Assembly (NCBI GenBank): GCA_963744575.1
Contig: CAVUUF010000014.1
Location: 434,001-498,000 of the forward strand
Source: Palsa-504 sp963744575
GTDB lineage: Bacteria > Actinomycetota > Actinomycetes > Streptosporangiales > Streptosporangiaceae
Reading direction: 5' to 3'
DNA length: 64,000 nucleotides
A program made the translations under genes and the position numbers. Below are positions 43,889 through 52,057 of this stretch, in pieces. Under the pieces are notes generated by a model. That model was not told the DNA's origin. It did no database searches and saw nothing but the letters and a program-made list of their open reading frames with translations. Numbering within the stretch: position 1 is the first letter of the stretch; each line of letters begins with the position of its first letter.

Positions 43889-44002
43889 CCTTGTAGGATC
43901 GCACGTGTGATCGAAAAACTGCGGGAGCCGCGCCGTACGGGCCACCGCCTTTTCCTGCCCCGCCGCGCGGGGCGCCAGATTCCTCTCCGGCCTGCAGGCT
44001 GG
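42654..44002 (-). mobile_element. IS605/IS1341-type TnpB-only element
   Basis: Right end at 42654: the minus strand reads GGCGGGGAGTAGTCAA, matching the right end of the decayed copy. The folded segment GTCCTTTAGGGCGGGGAG is typical of these elements, and together with the 3' end of tnpB is the likely omega-RNA region (about 42654-42800). Left end near the imperfect hairpin CCGGCCTGCAGGCTGG at 43987-44002; the exact left boundary is uncertain. Inserted between the GTPase locus and an SDR gene. Confidence 0.8.
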
Positions 44003-44030
44003 GGCATCTTCCGGGAGGGTTGGTGAGCCC

Positions 44031-44840
44031 ATGGCGGAGGGGGAGCGGCGGGTCGCCTGGGTAACCGGGGCCAGCCGCGGCGTCGGCCGTGGCGTGGCGG
44101 TCGCTCTCGGGCAGGCCGGCTGGACGGTGTACGTGACGGCGCGGTCCTCGGGTGCCGAACGCACCGGGCACCTGCCCGGCACAGTGGAGCAGACCGCGGA
44201 CGCGGTGACCGCGGCCGGCGGCCAGGGCGTGGCGGTGCGCTGCGATCACCGGGACGACACCGCGGTCAAGGCGGTGGCCGACCGGATCACGGCCGACCAC
44301 GGCCGGCTCGACCTGCTGGTCAACAACGCGTGGGCGGGATACGAGCGGCTCAACGCCGGCGCCCGGGACGAATGGAACGCGCCGCTGTGGCAGCAGCCGC
44401 TCGAGCTGTTCGACGCGATGTTCGGCGGCGGGGTCAGGACGCACTACGTCGCGCTGGCGGTGTGCGCGCCGCTGCTCATCGCGACCGCGCACAGCCTGGT
44501 GGTGACGATCTCGGTGGCGGTGCCCGCGGCCGAGCAGCACGCGTTCGGGGCCGCCTACGCGATGTCCAAGACCGCGGACGACCGCCTCGCCCTGGCCGCC
44601 GCGATCCAGCTGGGCGAGCACGGCGTGGCCTCGGTGGCCGTGCACCCGGACTGGGTGCGCACCGAGGGCGTGCTGCAGTTCGCGGCCCAGGTCGACCTGG
44701 CCACGTCGCAGTCCCCGGAAGGCGTCGGGCGGGCCATCGCCGCGCTGGCGGGCGACCCGGAGGTGCTCGGCCTGACCGGCCAGGTGCTCAGCATCAAGGC
44801 CCTCGCGGCACGCTACGGGGTGGACGTGTCCCGGGGCTGA
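44031..44840 (+). CDS. short-chain dehydrogenase/reductase
   Basis: A 269-residue classical SDR of the DHRS1-like subgroup. Cofactor motif T-G-A-S-R-G-V-G-R-G (residues 12-21), V-N-N-A-W-A-G, and catalytic Y-A-M-S-K (Tyr/Lys) are intact; the Ser is in T-I-S-V. GGAGGG lies 13 bases before the ATG. The TnpB element ends about 30 bp upstream, so the native promoter may have been replaced. Converges on the DUF5996 gene. Substrate unknown. Confidence 0.9.
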   Translation: MAEGERRVAWVTGASRGVGRGVAVALGQAGWTVYVTARSSGAERTGHLPGTVEQTADAVTAAGGQGVAVRCDHRDDTAVKAVADRITADHGRLDLLVNNAWAGYERLNAGARDEWNAPLWQQPLELFDAMFGGGVRTHYVALAVCAPLLIATAHSLVVTISVAVPAAEQHAFGAAYAMSKTADDRLALAAAIQLGEHGVASVAVHPDWVRTEGVLQFAAQVDLATSQSPEGVGRAIAALAGDPEVLGLTGQVLSIKALAARYGVDVSRG

Positions 44841-44841
44841 C

Positions 44842-44866
44842 ACCCATTCCGTTCGGCCTGAAAAGG
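44842..44866 (-). repeat. copy of a dispersed gene-end element (moderate match)
   Basis: Minus-strand CCTTTTCAGGCCGAACGG then AATGGGT, starting just after the DUF5996 stop codon in the convergent gap with the SDR gene. It shares GGCCGAACGG and the TGGGT end with the copies at 11561 and 18705. Confidence 0.45.
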
Positions 44867-44867
44867 C

Positions 44868-45788
44868 TCAGGTGACGGGCGGCGGGGCGCCGTCGGCGCT
44901 GGCCGCGAGCCCGGTGTCCCACCCGCACGCGGCACAGGCATGCCGGAAGGCCGAACGGGCGAACTCCAGCGCGGCCGCGTGCGGATCGGCGGCGGCCGTG
45001 ACGTCGGCCCAGTCCAGGATGTACTCGCCCAGCGCGCCGTCCCAGCGCGCGGGCGGGGACACGGGCAGGCGGTCGAAGCCGTCGGGAGCCGGGTGCGCGT
45101 AGGCGTAGAACGCCGCCTGGCCGTAGCGCCCGTCCCCCGGCCACCAGCCCACGGCGACCTCCTGGGCGTCCATCGCGTTGCGCATGATGAAGTCGTCCGA
45201 CGGCGGCCGCGCGGGCAGCCCGGAGAACATGCTCACCGCCAGGTCGAACGACCCCCACCACGCGTTGACCGGCGTGGACCGGCCGCGGTAGGGCGCGCGG
45301 TACGCGGCCAGCACCTGCGCGGCCCGGGTAGCCGCGGCGAAGTAACCCGCGACCTGGTCCTGGTCATAGTGCGCGTGCTCCTCGTCGGCGTCCAGCGGCA
45401 CCCGCCAGGGCACCTCCTGCGGGGTCGGGTCGATCTCCACCGGGCCGCCCAGGTCGCGCACCGCGGCCAGCACGTCCCGGGTGACCGCGCCGACCGGCCG
45501 GTGCGGGATGAGCGGGACGCGGACGACCTTGCCGCCGCTGTGTTCCACCGCGGCCTGGTGCCGCCGCAGGTCCAGGACGATGACCAGCGATCCCGAACGG
45601 TCTGCTGCGGGCAGCGGCAGCGTCTCCCAGCCCCGCGCGGTCAGGCGCAGCGCGGCATGCTGCAGCTGCGGCTCCGGCGGGGCCAGCCGGACCGCCAGCT
45701 TGCCCAGCACCTGGGTATGGGCGTGCAGCGTGTCACAGGTCGCGCGCCACTGCTCGTAGGAGGGTAGTTCGGGCCAGGTCGTCGACAT
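44868..45788 (-). CDS. DUF5996 family protein
   Basis: 306 residues from the ATG at 45788. The start W-P-E-L-P-S-Y-E-Q-W-R-A-T-C-D-T-L-H-A-H-T-Q-V-L-G-K is the DUF5996 signature, followed by L-R-L-T-A-R-G-W-E-T and Y-R-G-R-S-T-P-V-N-A-W-W-G-S-F-D-L-A-V. The A-W-W-G-S-F-D stretch and many Trp/His suggest a ligand-binding enzyme, but the family has no known reaction. The upstream 34-residue extension reads through the hydrolase gene end and is rejected. Ten bp after the hydrolase, same strand, probably one operon. Confidence 0.85.
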   Translation of the reverse strand: MSTTWPELPSYEQWRATCDTLHAHTQVLGKLAVRLAPPEPQLQHAALRLTARGWETLPLPAADRSGSLVIVLDLRRHQAAVEHSGGKVVRVPLIPHRPVGAVTRDVLAAVRDLGGPVEIDPTPQEVPWRVPLDADEEHAHYDQDQVAGYFAAATRAAQVLAAYRAPYRGRSTPVNAWWGSFDLAVSMFSGLPARPPSDDFIMRNAMDAQEVAVGWWPGDGRYGQAAFYAYAHPAPDGFDRLPVSPPARWDGALGEYILDWADVTAAADPHAAALEFARSAFRHACAACGWDTGLAASADGAPPPVT

Positions 45789-45798
45789 GAGGGCCAGG

Positions 45799-46698
45799 CT
45801 AGTCCAGGAAGTCGCGCAGTGCGGCGGTGACCAGATCGGGTGCTTCTTCCGGCACGAAGTGACCGGTGGGCAGGGCTTGTCCGCGGACATCGGCGGCGTA
45901 CTCGCGCCAGACGGCGAGCGGCCCGTACTCGCGGCCGACGAAACCGTGCGCGCCCCATAGCACGAGGACCGGGCATTCGACCTTCTGCCCGGCGGCGAAG
46001 GTCTCGTCGTCGTGCACCAGGTCGATGCCGGCCGCGGAACGGTAGTCGGCGCACGAGCCCGCGATCGTCCGGGGGTCGCTGAAGCAGCGGATGTAGTCTT
46101 CCATCACGGCCGGCTCGAGGCTCGCGCCCGGGCCCAGGAGCGGGCCGACGATGGAGCGGATCCAGTAGCCGGGGTCCGCGCCGATCATGTGCTCGGGAAT
46201 GCCGTTCCCGGTGGGCAGGAAGAACCAGTGGTAGTACGCCGTGGCCATGGTCCGGGTCACGTGCTGCAAGATGTGCCGGGTCGGCACGATGTCCAGGACG
46301 GCGAGCCTGGTGACGGCGTTGGGGTGATCGAGGACCAGCCGGTGCGAGACGCGGGCCCCGCGGTCGTGGCCGACCAGCTGGAACCGCGCGAAGCCAAGCT
46401 GGCGCATGAGCCCGACCTGGTCGAGGGCCATGGACCGCTTGGCGTAGACCTCGCCGGCGGTGTCGGGAGCGGGCTTACCCGAGTCGCCGTAGCCACGCAG
46501 GTCGGCAAGCACGACCGTGTGGTCCCGGGCCAGCTCGGGGGCGACGCGGTGCCACATGAGGTGGTTTTCCGGGTAGCCGTGCAGCAGCAGCACGGGCGCA
46601 CCGGAGCCGGCCACGGCGCAGTTGACGGTGACGCCCGATACGTCCGCGCGCTGGTACTCAAAGCCGGGCAGCAGCGCGGCGGGTGTGCTCATGAGCAT
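45799..46698 (-). CDS. haloacetate-dehalogenase-like alpha/beta hydrolase
   Basis: 299 residues. L-L-L-H-G-Y-P-E-N (oxyanion region), nucleophile Asp in G-H-D-R-G-A-R with the two carboxylate-binding Arg, the halide-pocket His-Trp in Y-Y-H-W-F-F-L, and catalytic His in T-G-H-F-V-P-E-E. The Asp nucleophile plus HW pair is characteristic of fluoroacetate/haloacetate dehalogenases. Epoxide hydrolases share Asp but not HW. Cytoplasmic, no signal. ATG at 46698 or 46692 both plausible. In a leftward string: methyltransferase, this gene, DUF5996. Confidence 0.85.
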   Translation of the reverse strand: MLMSTPAALLPGFEYQRADVSGVTVNCAVAGSGAPVLLLHGYPENHLMWHRVAPELARDHTVVLADLRGYGDSGKPAPDTAGEVYAKRSMALDQVGLMRQLGFARFQLVGHDRGARVSHRLVLDHPNAVTRLAVLDIVPTRHILQHVTRTMATAYYHWFFLPTGNGIPEHMIGADPGYWIRSIVGPLLGPGASLEPAVMEDYIRCFSDPRTIAGSCADYRSAAGIDLVHDDETFAAGQKVECPVLVLWGAHGFVGREYGPLAVWREYAADVRGQALPTGHFVPEEAPDLVTAALRDFLD

Positions 46699-46707
46699 CG
46701 ATCTTAG

Positions 46708-47286
46708 TCAGCGCGGGAACGGGTGTGCGGGGCGTGACACCAGCCGTTCGGTGGCAGGCTCGCCGTCGGCGTCGGGGACGGTGAGCATGAGCAGGACCGA
46801 GTTCACCAGGAAGATCAGCTGGCCGCCGGGGCGGAGCAGCCGGGCGGCCTCCGGGATCCAGACGTAGGGATCGCACCAGATGCTGGCGCCGTACTCCGAG
46901 ATCGCCAGGTCGAAGCTGGCGTCGCCGAATGGTGCCTGCTCGGCGCTGGCATGGATCAGCGGGAACCGCAACCCGAAACGGCTTTGCAGCTGGCGGGCGG
47001 TGGCTAGCTGCGCGGCGGAGTTGTCCAAGCCGACCGGCCGCGCCCCGCGGCGGGCCAGCCAGGCCGAGACGTAGCCGGTGCCGCAGCCCAGTTCGATGCT
47101 GTCCTGGCCTGCCACATCCGCGGGCAGCACGCCCGCCTGTGCCTCGGCTATCTTCCAGATGCCCCAGCAGGGCTCGGCCGCCGCCCAGTTGCGCAGGCCC
47201 GGTTCGGCGTACTCTGCCGCGGAGCGATCCCAGGCCGCGCGGTTGCGTATTACATGATCGCCGGTCCCGGTCACAGCCGCCAGCAT
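46708..47286 (-). CDS. class I SAM-dependent methyltransferase, C-terminally short
   Basis: 192 residues from the ATG at 47286. Motif I I-E-L-G-C-G-T-G-Y-V-S-A-W-L, post-I G-L-D-N-S, motif II F-D-L-A-I-S-E-Y-G, and motif III L-L-R-P-G-G-Q-L-I-F are present. Relatives continue for about 70 further residues after A-T-E-R-L-V; here the protein stops at H-P-F-P-R just 10 bp before the hydrolase gene. Probably a C-terminal truncation, by deletion or frameshift, that removes the last strands of the fold; activity is doubtful. Confidence 0.75.
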   Translation of the reverse strand: MLAAVTGTGDHVIRNRAAWDRSAAEYAEPGLRNWAAAEPCWGIWKIAEAQAGVLPADVAGQDSIELGCGTGYVSAWLARRGARPVGLDNSAAQLATARQLQSRFGLRFPLIHASAEQAPFGDASFDLAISEYGASIWCDPYVWIPEAARLLRPGGQLIFLVNSVLLMLTVPDADGEPATERLVSRPAHPFPR

Positions 47287-47344
47287 GGTCCCGTGCGGGC
47301 CTGGCGTCAACCGGCTTTTCCTGGCCCCGCCAGGTGCGGACGGC

Positions 47345-47665
47345 TCAGGCCGCGCGGCAGGTGGCTGACTGGTGCGAGGGGCAGGAGCCGGGCACCCGGG
47401 CCAGATCCGGGCGTGCGCCGGCGAACGCGTCGGTGACGGCGGCGCGGGCCCAGCGCATCCGCAAAACGGCAGTCTCCGGATGCTCGCCGTAGGCCTGCGC
47501 TACCCGCGCCGCGCAACCCCGGATGCCGAACGCCGCGACCGCCGAGGCAATGGCCTGATGAACCTGGGCCGCGCTAGGCTCGTCGGAGCGCTGCAGCGCC
47601 GAGGCGAACAGGGCGTCGGCCCGGGCGGTGCTGATGGTGAGGTCGTAAGTCGCTGACCGCATCAT
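47345..47665 (-). CDS. small actinobacterial protein of unknown function
   Basis: 106 residues. M-R-S-A-T-Y-D-L-T-I-S-T-A-R-A-D-A-L-F-A-S-A-L-Q-R-S-D then a helical region A-A-V-A-A-F-G-I-R-G-C-A-A-R-V-A-Q-A-Y-G-E-H-P-E-T-A and a basic end. No membrane segment. The pattern is typical of a short actinobacterial hypothetical family. GGAGG upstream of the ATG supports it. No function assigned. Confidence 0.65.
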   Translation of the reverse strand: MMRSATYDLTISTARADALFASALQRSDEPSAAQVHQAIASAVAAFGIRGCAARVAQAYGEHPETAVLRMRWARAAVTDAFAGARPDLARVPGSCPSHQSATCRAA

Positions 47666-47817
47666 GGGCCTCCTTGACTGGTGACACTTCCGGTATACGC
47701 CGGGGGTCTGACATTTCCGGGGCCTCCCGGGGATGCCGGCCTAGAAGGCTGACGCCGCAATGCCGGTGAAATCATCGACGGCGCCGGGACCTCATAGAGG
47801 TGAGCCTGCTCGAGCCG

Positions 47818-48192
47818 CTACGGGAACTGGGTGAGCGACAAGACATTGCCGTCCGGGTCGGCGAACCAGGCGACCTTGGCGCCGCCGGGAGCGGTCCAGA
47901 CACCATCGTCGTCCTGGTCCATGCCGCCGTAGCGCAGGAAGGCGACGCCCCTGCTGGCCAGGCCCCGGACGGCGGCCGCGATGTCGGTGACCCGCCACCC
48001 CAGGACCGTGTAGCCCGCCCGGGCGACTTCGGGGACCGCGGCGATCCGGAGCATCGTGCCGCTCGCGTCGAGCACGCACGCGAAGTCGTCGTGCTCCGCC
48101 ACGGGCAGGCCCAGCACCTGCTCGTAGAATGCTCGCGCCCGGTGCAGGTCGGTCGCGGCCACGAACGCGACCAGATGGCTCGACTCCAGCAT
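47818..48192 (-). CDS. VOC (glyoxalase-fold) protein
   Basis: 124 residues from the ATG at 48192. beta-alpha-beta-beta-beta modules: F-V-A-A-T-D-L-H-R-A-R-A-F-Y-E-Q-V-L-G-L-P and G-G-A-K-V-A-W-F-A-D-P-D-G-N-V-L-S-L are the two halves of the vicinal-oxygen-chelate fold. Of the usual metal His/Glu set little remains, so it may be a binding or resistance-type VOC rather than a dioxygenase. Longer upstream extension is not conserved in character. Confidence 0.82.
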   Translation of the reverse strand: MLESSHLVAFVAATDLHRARAFYEQVLGLPVAEHDDFACVLDASGTMLRIAAVPEVARAGYTVLGWRVTDIAAAVRGLASRGVAFLRYGGMDQDDDGVWTAPGGAKVAWFADPDGNVLSLTQFP

Positions 48193-48749
48193 GACAACCC
48201 CCTGCCGTCCGCGGGGCTGCGCGTCGGGGCGCACCTGGCTAGTGCGCATCAGACAACGTTCGCCTCGTTGACGGCCTCGCGTAGCCGTTCGTCGGCGGCG
48301 GGAATGTTCGGCCTCTATCATCAGGCGGCACCCGCACACCGTCGGCGCCATGAGCACAACGCTCCCGCGGCCGGCGCCGGTCACCATTCTATTTCCTTAT
48401 TGACGGAAGCCGTTCCGCGAGCTCATCAAGTCTTGCTTTCGGTCCGCGGCAGGTAATTCGCCTCGAATGAGCACATGCCGGGCGAGGCGCTGCGCTGGAG
48501 CTGTGACGTGGCCGGGCGGTGTTCCTGTCGCCCGCTCGGCGCGGTGGCGCTTCCAGGCGGTGTTCGAAGCAGTCGACGCGCGCACGCTCAAGCCGCTGCC
48601 GTGCACGGTGTTCGTGCGCGAGACCCGACTACGAGCTCAACGTGGAGATCATGGACCGGCGCGTGCGTCGTCGCCAACTCGCCTCGCGATCACTTCCCGA
48701 CCGAGTGAGAGCCGCGCGGCTTGTACCGGAGGGTCACCCGAGTTCGTGA
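48193..48749. other. gene-free interval with possible degenerate coding
   Basis: 557 bp without a convincing gene. Between about 48530 and 48690 fragments such as F-Q-A-V-F-E-A-V-D-A-R-T-L-K-P-L-P-C-T-V-F-V-R-E-T and D-Y-E-L-N-V-E-I-M-D-R-R look coding but lie in different frames with stops. They may be a decayed gene; the family was not recognised. Confidence 0.35.
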
Positions 48750-50666
48750 TTAACCTCCCGGGTCCGCTTCTGTGACGGGACCGGTCTCGTCGGCGGCAGG
48801 GTGTACCAGCTGCTCGCCGAGCACGCGGTCCTCGTCCAGCGCGGACGTTTGCACGATGAGTACGTCGCACAGGGCGTTCTTCACCACGTTGCTGGGCACC
48901 GATCCCAGGCGCTGCCCCTCGTGCGCGCCCAGCCCGCGGTTGCCGACCACGATGAGGTTCGCCGGGTTGGGGCCGACGACGTCGAGCAAGGCCTGACCCG
49001 GGTCGCCGGCGACGAGCCGCTGCTCGATATATCTCGCTCGCTCCCTGGTAAGACCGGTGACCGAGGTCTCCAGGGCCTTCCGGGCGGCCTCGGCACCGTA
49101 TAGATCGCGGTGCAGACCTGTGGCGGGACCCGGAGCCGTGCTGGGGGCGCCCTCCCGGTACGCCGTGACGACGACCAGCCTGGCCTGGGCGGCGTGCGCC
49201 ACTTCCGCGGCCCGGTCCACGGCGTACTGGCTGGGCGGGGTGCCGTCAGAACCGACCACGACCCGGTCGTACACGGTGATGCTGCGCCGGCTGCCGAGCG
49301 GCACGATTGGCGACTCGTGCGCCTCGTGGGGCGGGTTCACCCACAGCATCGCCACGGCGCCGATGCCCATCAGGACGCCGGCGACCATGATCGCATTGGA
49401 CCCCTTGCCGCCGAGGAGGTGGTCGAAGATCCAGCCGAACGTGACCGTCTCGATCAGCATCGGCACCACGATCATCATGTTCAGGATGCCCATGTAGACC
49501 CCGGTGCGCTTGGCCGGGACCATGCTGGCGACCATCAGGTAAGGCACGCCGACCGCGCTGGCCCAGAAGATGCCCAGGCCGATCATCGGGGCCAGCGCGA
49601 GGTACTGGTTGTGGATGTGAGCCAGCCCGATCAGCGCCACCGCGGCCAGGCCCAGGGCGATCGCGTGCACCCGCTTGGCACCGATCCGCACGCAGAAACC
49701 CACCAGGAACAGCGCGGAAATCATGGTGACGAAGTTGTAGGCGCCGTTCTCCAGGCCGCTCCAGGCGATCGCGCTCTGCCAGGCCGTGCCCCCCTGCGCT
49801 GGCGTGGCGTGGAACACCGTCTCACCGAGGCTGACCGCCAGGAACTGCCAGTAGATGAACATCGCGTACCACTGGAAGAAGAAGACCAGGCCGATCTTGT
49901 GCATGGCGACCGGCATCGCCTTGACGGCGGCCCTGATGTCGCGGACCGCGTTCCGGGCACCCCTGGGCGTGGCGCGCATCTCCTGCAGCGCCTCGTCGGA
50001 CGGGGTGAGCTCCTTGGTGCGCGCCATCGCAGTCAGCACCGTCAGCAAGATGCACACGGTGCCGATCCAGAAGCAGGTGTACATCCAGTAGGGCACGTGG
50101 TTGCCGGCGGTCTTATCCAGCGCCGACACCTTCTGCAACAGGAACAGCGAGATGTTCGCGAGCACCGCGCCGGCCCCGGTGAACATGCTCTGCGTCAAGA
50201 ACCCGCGCGCCAGCTGCGACTTGGGCAGCCGGTCGGAGATGAACGCCCGGTAGGGCTCCATCGAGGTGTTGTTGCCGGCGTCGAGCAGCCAGAAGCAGAT
50301 CACGCCCAGCCACAGCACGCCCACGAACGGGAAGACGAACAAGATGATTGAGCAGAGGATCGCGCCGGCGGTGATGAACGGGCGCCGCCGGCCCCACCGG
50401 GGGCTCCAGGTCCGGTCACTGATCGCCCCGATCATCGGCTGGATGATCAGTCCGGTGACCGGCCCGGCCAGGTTCAGGATCGGCAGCAGACCGGGACTCG
50501 CCCCGATCAGCAGGAAGAGCGGGTTCACCGCCGACTGGGTGAGGCCGAAGCTGAACTGGACCCCGAAGAACCCCAGGTTCATCATCAGCAGGGCCCGGCC
50601 CGACATCAGCGGCTTGCGCTCGACCTCCCCGGCACCCGCCGAGACGGACTCAAATGTCGTGGTCAT
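48750..50666 (-). CDS. MFS (SLC45/GPH-like) transporter fused to a universal stress protein domain
   Basis: 638 residues. Residues 20-450 form a 12-helix transporter related to sucrose/SLC45 carriers: Q-S-A-V-N-P-L-F, Q-P-M-I-G-A-I-S-D-R-T-W-S-P-R-W-G-R-R-R-P motif A, and L-D-A-G-N-N-T-S-M-E-P-Y-R-A-F. Residues about 470-615 are a UspA domain: Y-D-R-V-V-V-G-S-D-G-T-P-P-S and the ATP-binding V-V-G-N-R-G-L-G-A-H-E-G-Q-R-L-G-S-V (G2xG9xS type). A sugar carrier carrying its own ATP-sensing Usp tail is unusual. A stand-alone Usp gene faces it across 418 bp. Confidence 0.85.
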   Translation of the reverse strand: MTTTFESVSAGAGEVERKPLMSGRALLMMNLGFFGVQFSFGLTQSAVNPLFLLIGASPGLLPILNLAGPVTGLIIQPMIGAISDRTWSPRWGRRRPFITAGAILCSIILFVFPFVGVLWLGVICFWLLDAGNNTSMEPYRAFISDRLPKSQLARGFLTQSMFTGAGAVLANISLFLLQKVSALDKTAGNHVPYWMYTCFWIGTVCILLTVLTAMARTKELTPSDEALQEMRATPRGARNAVRDIRAAVKAMPVAMHKIGLVFFFQWYAMFIYWQFLAVSLGETVFHATPAQGGTAWQSAIAWSGLENGAYNFVTMISALFLVGFCVRIGAKRVHAIALGLAAVALIGLAHIHNQYLALAPMIGLGIFWASAVGVPYLMVASMVPAKRTGVYMGILNMMIVVPMLIETVTFGWIFDHLLGGKGSNAIMVAGVLMGIGAVAMLWVNPPHEAHESPIVPLGSRRSITVYDRVVVGSDGTPPSQYAVDRAAEVAHAAQARLVVVTAYREGAPSTAPGPATGLHRDLYGAEAARKALETSVTGLTRERARYIEQRLVAGDPGQALLDVVGPNPANLIVVGNRGLGAHEGQRLGSVPSNVVKNALCDVLIVQTSALDEDRVLGEQLVHPAADETGPVTEADPGG

Positions 50667-51084
50667 GGCGACCCCCTCGGCCGAGGCGATATCAGATACC
50701 CAGATCCCCCTCGATTGCGACGTTAAACCTGCCTCGGGCGGGCGGCAATACGACCTTTTCGGCGTTCACCCGGCACCCGCCGCCTACCGCTGCCGGCGAA
50801 GCGCGGCTATGCCCGCGTAGCCGCCCAGGCACCTACACCGGTTCCGCAGCGCGTCCGGATGGAGGGCAGCAAGATCGCGGTCACCCGAGGGTCACCGCCA
50901 GCTCCGAAGCGAAACCCGACCCTCGACGGGCCGGACGGCGCATAATAGCGTTCAGGACGGGCAGCTACGAGCCGACGTCACGGCGCCTTGGCCCGTCTCC
51001 CGCCTCCGCCGAGGCGTGCGACAGCCAACCGAGGCCATACGGCCTGACGAGCGCCGGTCCGTCCAGACCGGAAAGGAGACGACG
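50667..51084. other. intergenic region between two divergent Usp-linked genes
   Basis: 418 bp between the MFS-Usp and stand-alone usp start codons. The leader of the MFS-Usp gene has GAGGGGG just before its ATG. GATATCAGATAC at 50688-50699 and AT-rich ACCTTTTCGG are the only notable signals. No gene or clear promoter hexamers were found. Confidence 0.4.
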
Positions 51085-51516
51085 GTGAGTAGGTGGAAGA
51101 CCATCGTGGTCGGCGTGGATGGATCGCCCCCCAGTCGGAAGGCGTTGACCTGGGCTGCCGCCGAAGCCGCGGATCACGGGGCCGACTTGGTCGTGCTGAC
51201 CGCGTGGGAGCCTACGCTGCTGCCACCGATGGGCAGCGGCGGCGTGCCGCCAAGCCCCGTACCCGACCCCGGCCAGCGCGCCACCGAGGACCTGCTCACG
51301 GTCGTCAAAGAGGAACTCGGCGAGGACCCGCCGGTGCTCGTTCAACCGCGCGTCAAGCAGGGCAATCCAGCACAGGTGCTCATCGAGCAGTCGTCGGACG
51401 CCGACCTGCTGGTGGTCGGCACGCGCGGCCGCGGCGGCTTTAGGGACCTGCTGCTCGGCTCGGTCAGCCTGCATGTCGCCGCCCACGCGAAGTGCTCGGT
51501 GGCCGTGGTCCGCTGA
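51085..51516 (+). CDS. universal stress protein (UspA family)
   Basis: 143 residues from the GTG at 51085, preceded by AAAGGAG. V-S-R-W-K-T-I-V-V-G-V-D-G-S-P-P-S opens the Rossmann-like fold; V-V-G-T-R-G-R-G-G-F-R-D-L-L-L-G-S-V-S provides the ATP-binding loop (G2xG9xS). Such proteins bind ATP or cAMP and act in stress or dormancy. Divergent from the MFS-Usp fusion, suggesting joint regulation. Confidence 0.9.
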   Translation: MSRWKTIVVGVDGSPPSRKALTWAAAEAADHGADLVVLTAWEPTLLPPMGSGGVPPSPVPDPGQRATEDLLTVVKEELGEDPPVLVQPRVKQGNPAQVLIEQSSDADLLVVGTRGRGGFRDLLLGSVSLHVAAHAKCSVAVVR

Positions 51517-51790
51517 TGAGGGATACGGGTGGACGCGGCGGAGATCCGCAGCTCGCGCAGCTGCGGGAACGGGGACGAATCGTCCGCGGTGCCGGCCGAC
51601 CCGGACGCGGCCCGGTTCGCCGGGCTGTCCGGGACCCGGATCAGCGACCGGTCGGTCGAGCCGGCCTCCAGGTCGCCCACCGTGCAACCATGGTGTTCAT
51701 GCGTGACGGTGTTTCACCGACTCGCTATCGCATGCGGATCGCATCGGAGGTGGCTCAGACACCTGCACAGGATGATGCAGGGTCCGCGGA

Positions 51791-51863
51791 TTACGCAACA
51801 GCCCAGCCGCCCGCACTCGCCCGCGCCCCGCGCAATTGCGTAAGGCGTTTCCGCGGAAACGCC
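51791..51863. repeat. nested palindromes in a gene-free interval
   Basis: The interval 51517-52057 (541 bp) contains no supported gene. It carries TTACGCAA (51791-51798) and its inverse TTGCGTAA (51836-51843), the palindrome CGCAATTGCG (51831-51840), and a 20-bp perfect palindrome GGCGTTTCCGCGGAAACGCC (51844-51863). Could be a recombination or binding site, or a strong structure in an untranslated RNA. Confidence 0.7.
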
Positions 51864-52057
51864 CGAGCCGGGCGGCCGGGAAGCGAAGGCCCTTGTCGTC
51901 CGCTTTAGCAGCCGTTTGGTCCGGCGGCGCCGCAGGCGACCATGGGCTACCGGCTCATGTCCGGGTTCACATGTGCCGGAGGAGGCGTACGCCATTCTCG
52001 ACGGTACCAATGCGCTTCAGAGTTGCGCCGGGCAGGGCCCGATGGTGGGCTGGGTGG

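Noticed and set aside
51529..51843. 104-codon frame after the stand-alone usp gene
   Set aside because: Poor codon bias and rich in Ser/Arg/Pro; overlaps the palindrome region; no ribosome-binding site.
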